NCBI GenBank assembly: GCA_011052255.1
Contig: DRJJ01000037.1
Location: 1-21,610, forward strand
DNA length: 21,610 bases
Source: Gammaproteobacteria bacterium
Lineage (GTDB): Bacteria; Pseudomonadota; Gammaproteobacteria; DRJJ01
Direction of reading: 5' to 3'
Positions 15,407-21,610 of the stretch are shown in pieces. Within the stretch, counting starts at the first letter, position 1; each line of letters begins with the position of its first letter. A model generated the notes under the pieces. The model did not search any database, was not told the DNA's origin, and saw nothing but the letters and a program-made list of their open reading frames with translations. Position numbers and translations under genes: made by a program.

Positions 15407-17236
15407 TCAATAAACCAGTAAAGCCAGCAACAGGGCGGCGAGGATCAGCGCAGTTCCCACGACAGTGATTGCCATTTCACGATGAATCAGGCCGCTCTGC
15501 AATGAGCGGGCGCGGCTGCCGAGTTCGACCGTGTTGCGCACCAATGAAAATATCAGCCCGTCGATGCCCTGTTCGTCATTGTGGCGTACGGCTCGACCGA
15601 TATCGAGTCCAAATCGACCCACTGCAAATACGCCTGCGTACAGGATGCGTTCCAGCCTTTCACAGCTGCGGGCGATGGCGAATGCGGGCCGCACCATCAA
15701 GTTATCGAAACCGCCGGCAATGGTAAAACCCTGCTGTACCCAGGGCAACAAAGGGCCAAGTAGTCGCCGCGCCGTGAAGAACCAGCCAAGTATCAAACCA
15801 CCCACTGCTGCACCCAGCCCGAAAATTTCGGGGGGAAATCGGGTGGGGGTGTTTTCGGGTAGGCGGGTGTTCAGCAAGGTCTCGATATCAGGGAAGGTGA
15901 CACCCAGGATAACGGCCAGTGTGACCAGTCCGGCCAGTCCCGCACCCATCCAGTATAGCCCCACGATCTTGTGGCTCTTGCGGTCACCATGCCACAGGAT
16001 GCGCAGTGCTCGGGCCATATAGGCGCCGGTCAACAGGGTGCCGGCCAGCGCTAGTGGCGCAAGTAACAGCGCGTTGGGTGAGGCCAGCGAGGCGGCAATG
16101 ATGGCTTCCTTGGAAAAGTAGCCACTCATAGGAGGGATACCGGCCAGCGCCAGTGCTGCCAGCGCATAACCGAAAAATACGCGCGGTCTATCACGCCCGG
16201 CACCTTGCAGATTTACCAGTACCGTGCTGTTACGGCTGTGCTGAAATATACCAGCGCCAAGAAACAGGCCACTCTTTATGGTCGCGTGAGCGATCAGGTG
16301 CAGCAGTGCCGCCAGTGGCACACCGGCGCCCACGGCCACCAGCATCAGGCCGTACTGGCTGGAAGTTGATGCGGCGGTCAGGCGTTTTAGATCACGCTCG
16401 CCCAGCGCAATCAGGCCGGCGACCACGGTGGTGACGCCACCGACGAGGCCAATCACCAGTAGCACCTCAGGCGGCAGCATCGGCGCCACACGGATCAGCA
16501 GGATGGCACCAGCCGCCACCAGAGTGGCCGAGTGCAGCAGCGCCGAGACCGGTGTGGGACCGGCCATGGCGCGCTGTAACCAGTCGTGTAACGGTGTTTG
16601 TGCGGACTTGCCCATCGCCGCGACAAGTAAGAAGAACCCGGCCGCGATAGCCGCATTGCCTCCGGTGTTCAATGTGGTAGCTATATCGCTGCTGCCGGCG
16701 CTGGCAATAAGAATGAACACCGCGATATAGAGTCCCAGATCGGCGCTGCGGGTAACCAGGAAGGCGCGGGTGGCGGCTGACGTGACGCCCGGTCGGCGGT
16801 ACCAGAAGCCGATCAACAGATAACTGCTCAGGCCGATAAGTTCCCATGCCGCAAGCAGCAAAATCCAGTCGCCGGCAAGTACCAGGGTTTGCATAGCCGA
16901 GACGAACAGCAGCATGGTGGCGAAGAAACGTACTTTTTCACTGTCCTTTTTCATGTAGCCGACGGCATAAACCAGCACCAGGTTGCTGACCACAGCAACC
17001 AGGGTTGAAAGCAATGCAGTCAGCGGCGTCGAGATAAGACGCAGCGGCATATCCGGCAAGCCGGGCAAAATCAACTGATTGCCCTGGCCATTAAAAGCGT
17101 CAGCCAGCAAGTACAGACTGGCGAACATACCAACAGTAGCACCCAACAGCGCCAGCACTGCGGGGAAACGCCGCAGCAGCAGGATCAGCACCATCATGGA
17201 GAGAGGCGCAAGAATGGCTGCGGCTATGAGGTTCAT
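15407..17236 (-). CDS. nuoL: NADH-quinone oxidoreductase subunit L-like, antiporter-type membrane subunit
   Basis: A 609-residue membrane protein of full NuoL length, including the extended C-terminal part (lateral helix and a last membrane helix ending about residue 608) that braces the membrane arm in complex I. The proton-path residues are conserved: Glu132 in AAWELIGLSSYL, Lys210 and His217 in GKSAQTPLHDWL, Lys284 in ERDLKRL, His317 and Lys321 in HATIKSGLFLGAG, and Lys376 in GYFSKEAI. The conserved C-terminal brace argues for a complex I-type arm and against a simple Mrp antiporter or a carbon-uptake DabB. It overlaps nuoK by 4 bases. Confidence 0.96.
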   Translation of the reverse strand: MNLIAAAILAPLSMMVLILLLRRFPAVLALLGATVGMFASLYLLADAFNGQGNQLILPGLPDMPLRLISTPLTALLSTLVAVVSNLVLVYAVGYMKKDSEKVRFFATMLLFVSAMQTLVLAGDWILLLAAWELIGLSSYLLIGFWYRRPGVTSAATRAFLVTRSADLGLYIAVFILIASAGSSDIATTLNTGGNAAIAAGFFLLVAAMGKSAQTPLHDWLQRAMAGPTPVSALLHSATLVAAGAILLIRVAPMLPPEVLLVIGLVGGVTTVVAGLIALGERDLKRLTAASTSSQYGLMLVAVGAGVPLAALLHLIAHATIKSGLFLGAGIFQHSRNSTVLVNLQGAGRDRPRVFFGYALAALALAGIPPMSGYFSKEAIIAASLASPNALLLAPLALAGTLLTGAYMARALRILWHGDRKSHKIVGLYWMGAGLAGLVTLAVILGVTFPDIETLLNTRLPENTPTRFPPEIFGLGAAVGGLILGWFFTARRLLGPLLPWVQQGFTIAGGFDNLMVRPAFAIARSCERLERILYAGVFAVGRFGLDIGRAVRHNDEQGIDGLIFSLVRNTVELGSRARSLQSGLIHREMAITVVGTALILAALLLALLVY

Positions 17237-17544
17237 CCTTTCAACTCTGCCGCTTCTTCCATTTCCACGGAGCCTTTGGCGCGGAAGCGTGCAATGGCTA
17301 CGCCGAATCCCACCGCCATCTCAATCGCCATCACTGTCATTATGATCAGTACGAACATTTGACCGGCAGGGTTGTCCGGGTGCAGGTAACGCCAGAATGC
17401 GACCAGGTTGACCATGGCTCCGGCAAGAATCAGTTCTATCCCCATCATGATCATCACCAGATTGGTCTGCGACAGTGCGCCATAGATGCCGACGCCAAAC
17501 AGCGCGGCGCCAGTGATTAGTGCGAGAAGAAGTTCAATGCTCAT
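17233..17544 (-). CDS. nuoK: NADH-quinone oxidoreductase subunit K-like membrane subunit
   Basis: A 103-residue protein with three membrane helices. The two membrane glutamates of NuoK that form part of the proton path are both kept: Glu37 in MMGIEL and Glu75 in MAIEMAVGF. The C-terminal tail ends in the usual LKG. The start codon overlaps the nuoJ stop by 4 bases, as does its stop with the nuoL start, so the three are translationally coupled. The length and motif are those of complex I rather than of MrpC. It has a somewhat high Met content (residues 31-34 MIMM, and 63-76). Confidence 0.95.
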   Translation of the reverse strand: MSIELLLALITGAALFGVGIYGALSQTNLVMIMMGIELILAGAMVNLVAFWRYLHPDNPAGQMFVLIIMTVMAIEMAVGFGVAIARFRAKGSVEMEEAAELKG

Positions 17545-18059
17545 TGTTCGCGGGTCCTTTTAACAGGTTGTATGGCCACCGCCGTGGCAGCAATCATGGC
17601 GGTGAGAATGGTGATACCGGCAGTTTCAAAAATCAGCATTGAACGACCCAGCAGTTCAAGGCCCAGATCTATAGTCTGTTGTGCAGCATCCGGTGAAACG
17701 CTGGCCAAAGGTCCCCAGTCGACAAATACGGCAACGGCCACGGCGGCCATGAAGGAAACAATACCGGCGCCTAAGGACAGGCGCTTCTGATGAGTCATGT
17801 CCATCTCACCAAGTCCACCGGGATCCATCATGAACATCACCATAAAAATAGCCATGATGCTCATTTCAGTGGCCATCATCATGATTTGTAATACACCGAG
17901 GAACTCCGCCTGCATGCTCAGGAACATCGCACCAATAGCCGTCTGAGAGAAAAGCAGAGCCAGCGCAGAACGTACCATCGAAAACGTGCGGAAAACAACG
18001 ATACCGAACCACACTCCGGCGAGTCCGAAGAAACCAATGAAGAACATTTGAGCAGTCAT
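17541..18059 (-). CDS. nuoJ: NADH-quinone oxidoreductase subunit J-like membrane subunit, methionine-rich
   Basis: A 172-residue, five-helix membrane protein of the NuoJ/ND6 family, recognised by SALALLFSQ, AEFLGVLQI (51-59) and its place before nuoK. In normal NuoJ the third helix carries a conserved Tyr and a pi-bulge (V-Y-x-G-A-I-x-V-L-F) that changes conformation during turnover. Here that stretch reads QIMMMATEMSIMAIFMVMFM (58-77): the Tyr and Gly are gone, and residues 60-88 contain 11 methionines plus Glu65. Such Met clusters in membrane helices are used by copper(I)/silver(I) transporters, though this could also be simple hydrophobic drift. It is preceded by a 131-base gap where nuoI normally lies. 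Confidence 0.88.
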   Translation of the reverse strand: MTAQMFFIGFFGLAGVWFGIVVFRTFSMVRSALALLFSQTAIGAMFLSMQAEFLGVLQIMMMATEMSIMAIFMVMFMMDPGGLGEMDMTHQKRLSLGAGIVSFMAAVAVAVFVDWGPLASVSPDAAQQTIDLGLELLGRSMLIFETAGITILTAMIAATAVAIQPVKRTREQ

Positions 18060-18190
18060 TTTACTGGGTACCTCAGTTGAACGGTTCGTAGTAGTTCACC
18101 AATAAAATGAACCGAGGCACAGCTTTTAACAAAGTTGTTGTGTTCATAATGTCAGGCTTATAAATTAGCGGTCAATTGTGGAACCCAGGA
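18060..18190 (-). other. 131-base gap at the normal position of nuoI
   Basis: In standard nuo operons nuoI, coding the subunit with two 4Fe-4S clusters, sits between nuoH and nuoJ. Here the space is 131 bases, AT-rich, with no frame carrying CxxCxxCxxxCP motifs, so nuoI is absent rather than truncated. The neighbouring nuo genes overlap or nearly touch, which makes this gap stand out. It contains a promoter-like element (18146-18175) and could be the scar of a deletion. Confidence 0.6.
18146..18175 (-). promoter_or_regulatory. possible internal promoter ahead of nuoJ
   Basis: Reading the minus strand, TTGACC (18175-18170) is followed after 18 bases by CATTAT (18151-18146), a fair sigma-70-like pair. 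It lies about 90 bases upstream of the nuoJ start in the only sizeable gap of the cluster. It would let nuoJ-K-L-M-N and the GH15 gene be expressed apart from nuoA, the fusion and nuoH. Confidence 0.3.
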
Positions 18191-19087
18191 TCAGGGAAAC
18201 ACCAGTACCAGTACACCGACGAGAAGTATATTCAGCAACGCCAGTGGGATGCCCAGCATCCAGCACCATGCCAGCAGGTCTGCTTCACGGATGCGTGGCA
18301 TATAACGCCCGGCCAGCAACATTATCGTGGTAACTGCCAGTATTTTGATTGTGCTCCATGCCCAGGGCGGTAGTAATGGCCCCTGCCAGCCACCGAGGTA
18401 GAAAATTACGGTGGCGGCTGCCAGGGTGATAATTAGCGCCAGGCGTCCCAGCCGGAATACTGCCAGCCGTACGCCGGTATATTCAGCTTCTACGCCGCCC
18501 GCGAGTTCGCCTTTTGATGTAGTTAAATCGAACGGCGGTAGAAATGCCAGTGCCATGGCCGCGATGAAAAACAGGATAAATCCCAGTGGTTGATAAATAA
18601 TATTCCATACACCTGCCTGGGAGACAACGACCTGTGTCGTCAGTAATGACTCGGCACGCATCACGACGGCGGTGATGGGCATAACGATAAGCATTGCGTA
18701 GGCGATAAGCTGACCCAGAAAACGCCAGCCACCGATCATGGCATAGGCACCATCCGGTCCCCAGCCCGCCATCAGCAGGGCAACCAGGACGTAGACCAGC
18801 GCCGCATTGATAAACAATGCGCCAGTAGCCATATCTGTGATGATCAGGTCTGGAGTTAGCGGCACGACCGCTGCTCCGAGTATTGCAGAGACCAATAGCA
18901 GAAACGGGGCGACTTCAAAGAAAATTCGGTCGGGTTTGCGTGGTACAATGGATTCCCGCCCCAACAGTGCGATGCCGGCAAGTACCGGTGCAGCCAGCCG
19001 AAATCGTCCGCTCACGGTCCAGTCTTCGACTACTGCGACCAGATACGCACCGACCGCCAGCAACAACAGCAAAAGAACGGTTGTCAT
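18191..19087 (-). CDS. nuoH: NADH-quinone oxidoreductase subunit H-like membrane subunit, altered quinone-site side
   Basis: A 298-residue membrane protein, shorter than usual NuoH (about 320-340). Family features are present: GGWRFLGQLIAY (119-130), PPFDL (184-188), GELAGG (193-198), EYTGVR (202-207) and the C-terminal PRIREADLL / PLALLN. The missing parts are informative. The loop after the first helix that normally carries an E-R/K...RxGPNxxGP motif, lining the quinone channel and touching NuoB/NuoD, is replaced by an unrelated stretch (about 21-56). The conserved SYE glutamate reads AYA (129-131). The quinone-reducing side of the subunit thus looks degenerate while the fold is kept. The ATG overlaps the stop of the fusion gene by 4 bases. 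Confidence 0.92.
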   Translation of the reverse strand: MTTVLLLLLLAVGAYLVAVVEDWTVSGRFRLAAPVLAGIALLGRESIVPRKPDRIFFEVAPFLLLVSAILGAAVVPLTPDLIITDMATGALFINAALVYVLVALLMAGWGPDGAYAMIGGWRFLGQLIAYAMLIVMPITAVVMRAESLLTTQVVVSQAGVWNIIYQPLGFILFFIAAMALAFLPPFDLTTSKGELAGGVEAEYTGVRLAVFRLGRLALIITLAAATVIFYLGGWQGPLLPPWAWSTIKILAVTTIMLLAGRYMPRIREADLLAWCWMLGIPLALLNILLVGVLVLVFP

Positions 19088-21204
19088 TGCCGTACCTCCC
19101 AGGGTGACAGATCCAGGGAACCGACCGCCAGCAGTGCGTCGCCTAGCTCCTGCTGTTCGATCAGTGGATTGATTAATGCAAGATGGTGTGTCGAAGGTGT
19201 ATCCAGTTGTGCCGTAGTAACCTTACCCATCTCCAGTGTTAGTCGAAGTCTGGCCACCCCGCGAGGGGTCTCGACTACCGCTTCGCCTGTTCCCGATACT
19301 TCGCCGATAATGGTCGGTACAGGTAACTCTATGGCGCCAGCCGCTTCGATAAGCGCGAGGCTATGTATTATCTCATCCAGGCGGACATGCAGGCGAGCGA
19401 GGGCATCACCAGTCTTTCGACTGACCGTTTTGAACCCCAGTGTAGTATAGACCTTGTCTGTACTGCGTGCATCGTCGCCGATCCCAGTAGCGCGTGCCAC
19501 AGGGCCGCGCAGTGTGGCATCCCTTGCTAGCAGGCCAATACCTGCCATTCGTGATTTCAGTAAAGGAGTTCGTTGCAATCGTTTAGTCAGGGTCAGTATG
19601 GCTGGTTTTAGCGCCACGATCTGTTCCAGGTCGGCATGCTGAAACTTCAATTGCAGAGAGGTGGTGCGTCGCATTAGCCAGTCAAAGCCGGTTTGTTGTG
19701 CAAAGAGTGCCAGCCAGCCCAGATGGCTTGCGATTCGTTCCCGTTCCAGCGCGCCGATACGTGCGTTAGCGGTATTCGCAGACACATCCATGCCGGCGAC
19801 ATTTTCCAGTACCCGGCAGGCGAGGTACCGATAGGCGACCGGAGCCAGTGGGTCGAAGCTGGTCAGTCGCTCGACGAAACTTCCGGTGTCCATAGATGAA
19901 GATTGTAGCAGCTCTCCATTTTCAATCAGAGAGCGGGCATTGGATCCCGCGACTGTGTCACCGTCGAGCGTTAAAGTCAGTAGCAGGCCACTGGGCAGGC
20001 CAGGAAAAAATGGGCCGAAGGGGGCCTCGATCCATTCCATCGGCAGGCCATCACCGCTTCGTGGCAGATCTTTGGTGACATCGATCATGGACATGAACGC
20101 CATATCTCCGTGGTCCATAGAGCTATGATCCATATCAGAATCCATACCGTTATGATCCATACCACTGTGTTTATGGGATTGCTTATTTTGTGTTTCACGT
20201 GGTTCCAGGTCCATACCGCATTTCGGGCATGACCCCGGTTCATGCTGCACAACTTCCGGATGCATGGGGCAGGTGTACTCGACCGGTTCATCGTGAGCCA
20301 TGTGGTGATGTTCATGGCTTGATTCAGCCGGTATGTCGCGGGGTACCAGATCCATACCGCATTTCGGGCATGACCCCGGTTCGTCCTGTACGACTTCCGG
20401 ATGCATGGGGCAGGTGTACTCGACCGGTTCATCGTGAGTCATGTGGTGATGTTCATGGTTTGATTCAGCCGGTGCGTTGCGGGGCTCCAGGTCCATACCG
20501 CACTTTGGACAGGATCCCGGTTCATCCTGCACAACTTCCGGATGCATGGGGCAGGTGTACTCGACCGGTGCGCCATGATCAATGCTGTGGTGGCTACCGT
20601 GGGCATGGGTTGAAGCGGTCTCCATATCCATACTGGCGCCCATTTCCTGGTGATCTATGTGCAAATGTCCTGCCTTAGCCTGTGCCTCGCGTAGTACCAA
20701 ATTCATGCCACATATGGGACAGGATCCCGGCTCATCCCGCACAATCTCTGGATGCATCGGACAGGTGTATTCGATGCGGACTTGCAGCACTGGCGCATCG
20801 AAGTCTGATACCTCCGGATAGAAGGCACCCTCAGCAAATGCGCTGCGTAGTTGGCGTACGCCCTTGATTAGTTCTTGCTGTGAAAGGTCTGCCATAACAT
20901 CAGCGGCAGGCAAGGGAAAAAGTTTATCTGTACCAAGCACGAATAGTACCCGTGGCCGTGCCATCTGTGCGTAAACTACCGCAGCGGATTCACGAAGAGA
21001 GGGTGGAATGGCACCGATTACAAGCAGTACACTGGCGTGACGTGGGCTGGTAACCCTATGCAGTCCAGTCGCTTCGATATCCAGTCCATGGGTGCGGGCT
21101 ATATCGGGACCGGGAATTATGAAAGTCCCTAGATCGCGGGCCATCGCGGCGGCAACCAGCCTGCGTAATGCGGACGGTCTTCCCTGACGAGCGCCAGCTA
21201 TCAA
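19084..21204 (-). CDS. fusion: NuoB-like domain, four heavy-metal-binding domains, NuoD-like domain
   Basis: A 706-residue soluble protein takes the place of nuoB-C-D. Residues about 35-125 resemble NuoB (THGLDIEATG, SPRHASVLLVIGAI, VYAQMARPRVLFVLG) but contain no cysteine, so the N2 iron-sulfur cluster cannot form. Four heavy-metal-binding domains start at residues 146, 216, 263 and 310. Each has CPMHPE then GSCPxCGM, and His/Met-rich linkers lie between and after them (for example 180-210 and 343-372). Residues about 388-706 resemble NuoD (ERERIASHLGWLA, GPVARATG, ETPRGVARLRL, VGSLDLSPWEV). The GPxHPxxHG quinone motif reads GPFFPGLPSG (397-406), without His, and the RGxE Tyr region is lost. 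The TTG start directly follows the nuoA stop, with GGAGG 6 bases upstream. Its role is probably the peripheral piece of a redox-inactive, metal-binding complex I relative. Confidence 0.9.
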   Translation of the reverse strand: MIAGARQGRPSALRRLVAAAMARDLGTFIIPGPDIARTHGLDIEATGLHRVTSPRHASVLLVIGAIPPSLRESAAVVYAQMARPRVLFVLGTDKLFPLPAADVMADLSQQELIKGVRQLRSAFAEGAFYPEVSDFDAPVLQVRIEYTCPMHPEIVRDEPGSCPICGMNLVLREAQAKAGHLHIDHQEMGASMDMETASTHAHGSHHSIDHGAPVEYTCPMHPEVVQDEPGSCPKCGMDLEPRNAPAESNHEHHHMTHDEPVEYTCPMHPEVVQDEPGSCPKCGMDLVPRDIPAESSHEHHHMAHDEPVEYTCPMHPEVVQHEPGSCPKCGMDLEPRETQNKQSHKHSGMDHNGMDSDMDHSSMDHGDMAFMSMIDVTKDLPRSGDGLPMEWIEAPFGPFFPGLPSGLLLTLTLDGDTVAGSNARSLIENGELLQSSSMDTGSFVERLTSFDPLAPVAYRYLACRVLENVAGMDVSANTANARIGALERERIASHLGWLALFAQQTGFDWLMRRTTSLQLKFQHADLEQIVALKPAILTLTKRLQRTPLLKSRMAGIGLLARDATLRGPVARATGIGDDARSTDKVYTTLGFKTVSRKTGDALARLHVRLDEIIHSLALIEAAGAIELPVPTIIGEVSGTGEAVVETPRGVARLRLTLEMGKVTTAQLDTPSTHHLALINPLIEQQELGDALLAVGSLDLSPWEVRQ
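20210..20570 (-). repeat. 141-bp in-frame tandem repeat encoding heavy-metal-binding domains 2-4
   Basis: Units begin at 20210, 20351 and 20492, exactly 141 bases (47 codons) apart. The first two are complete and the third extends to about 20570. By eye the two full units differ at about 12 of 141 positions. Each encodes one heavy-metal-binding domain plus a linker containing HEHHHM. The first domain of the protein (codons at about 20769-20686) is more diverged and not in register. The high DNA identity points to recent duplication, and copy number may vary between strains. Confidence 0.9.
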
Positions 21205-21567
21205 TTATTGCCTCCGCAGCGCACCCTGACTCCAACCGTATAGCAATCCCAGAAACAGAATGGCCAGAAAGATCCCCATGTCGAGTAGGGCAACCAGTCC
21301 CACCTGTTTGTACACCACGGCCCATGGATACATGTAGGCCATTTCCATATCGAAGGCCAAAAATAATAACGCGTAGCCATAGAAGTGCGCATGATAGCGT
21401 ACCCAGACGGGATCCCGGGACAACTGGCCTGCTGTAGCGGGTACGTCCTTACCTGGCTCCTGGCGCACCTTGCCGAGCGTACGGGCAAGCGCATACAGGC
21501 TCAGCACGAAACCAGCAGTGCCTATAATCAGCCCCAATAGTAGCCCGTATTGTTCCAGCATACTCAT
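21205..21567 (-). CDS. nuoA: NADH-quinone oxidoreductase subunit A-like membrane subunit
   Basis: A 120-residue, three-helix membrane protein. The family signature after helix 1 is present: VRYHAHFYGYALLFLAFDME, then MYPWAVV, including the Asp and Glu that take part in the proton path next to NuoH/NuoJ. The usual YECG motif in the loop between helices 1 and 2, whose Cys sits by the quinone cavity, is absent (the loop reads KDVPATAGQLSRDP). The start chosen is the ATG at 21567-21565, because AAGGA lies 8 bases before it. An in-frame ATG at 21603 would add 12 residues but has no ribosome site. It is the first visible gene of the cluster, with its stop immediately followed by the fusion start. 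The promoter is outside the window. Confidence 0.93.
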   Translation of the reverse strand: MSMLEQYGLLLGLIIGTAGFVLSLYALARTLGKVRQEPGKDVPATAGQLSRDPVWVRYHAHFYGYALLFLAFDMEMAYMYPWAVVYKQVGLVALLDMGIFLAILFLGLLYGWSQGALRRQ

Positions 21568-21610
21568 TTTGAATATCCTTTGCCTGTTCTTTGCTGCAGG
21601 CATGTCAGGA

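Noticed and set aside
12555..17236. Mrp-type cation/proton antiporter or DabB-type carbon uptake system
   Set aside because: NuoA, NuoH, complex I-type NuoJ/K and a full-length NuoL with its C-terminal brace are present, and no MrpE/F/G or DUF2309 partner is seen.
20190..20678. Regularly spaced repeats that at first sight could suggest a CRISPR array
   Set aside because: The unit is 141 bases, keeps an open frame, and encodes repeated metal-binding domains; there are no unique spacers.
19084..21204. Annotation as a CusB/CopA-type copper efflux protein because of the CPMHPE modules
   Set aside because: There is no signal peptide, no membrane-fusion or ATPase domain, and both flanks resemble complex I subunits within a nuo operon.
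12555..21567. Ordinary NADH dehydrogenase operon
   Set aside because: No NADH-binding or Fe-S subunit is encoded, and the NuoB- and NuoD-like parts lack their cluster and quinone ligands.

Overview
The window looks like a chromosomal segment of a free-living proteobacterium, most likely a gammaproteobacterium. The reasons are the adjacent gndA-type 6-phosphogluconate dehydrogenase and zwf, the bacterial glk, the bacterial-type Nuo membrane subunits, frequent 1-4 base gene overlaps and clear Shine-Dalgarno sequences. Base composition is moderate to GC-rich in the genes and visibly AT-richer between 3.7 and 4.4 kb. I saw no rRNA, tRNA, transposase, integrase or CRISPR array.

Left part (1-5961): on the minus strand lie a truncated alpha/beta hydrolase and, just upstream of it, an unrecognised 402-residue protein. 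A 613-base non-coding stretch rich in small hairpins follows, then a minus-strand Glu/Leu/Phe/Val-type glutamate dehydrogenase with a 10-bp inverted repeat in its upstream region. On the plus strand are an APC-like polytopic membrane protein and a tandem YHS-domain metal-binding protein. The YHS gene is preceded by what looks like a MerR-type promoter: a long spacer with a dyad inside it.

Middle part (5962-10154): a glucose-catabolism block. 6-phosphogluconate dehydrogenase and glucose-6-phosphate dehydrogenase are on the plus strand, facing a convergent glucokinase on the minus strand.

Right part (10155-21567): one long minus-strand gene cluster, read in transcription order as nuoA, a fusion gene, nuoH, nuoJ, nuoK, nuoL, nuoM, nuoN and a cytosolic GH15 glucoamylase-type hydrolase. 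It resembles a respiratory complex I operon stripped of every iron-sulfur and NADH-module gene (no nuoC, E, F, G or I here). The peripheral arm is reduced to one 706-residue polypeptide. This has a NuoB-like N-domain with no cysteines, four heavy-metal-binding domains of the C-P-M-H-P / C-P-x-C-G-M type with His/Met-rich linkers, and a NuoD-like C-domain that has lost the quinone-site histidines. The antiporter-like subunits NuoL and NuoM and the small subunit NuoK keep their proton-path Lys/Glu residues. NuoN and NuoH have lost key acidic residues, and NuoJ has a strikingly Met-rich membrane segment.

My reading is that this is a redox-inactive, metal-binding relative of complex I: an ion-translocating membrane arm whose quinone/Fe-S connector has been replaced by a metal-binding module. 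The gene content and residue losses are visible in the sequence. The function (metal-gated ion flux, metal transport, or coupling to an unseen partner) is inference. This is the candidate undescribed system in the window.
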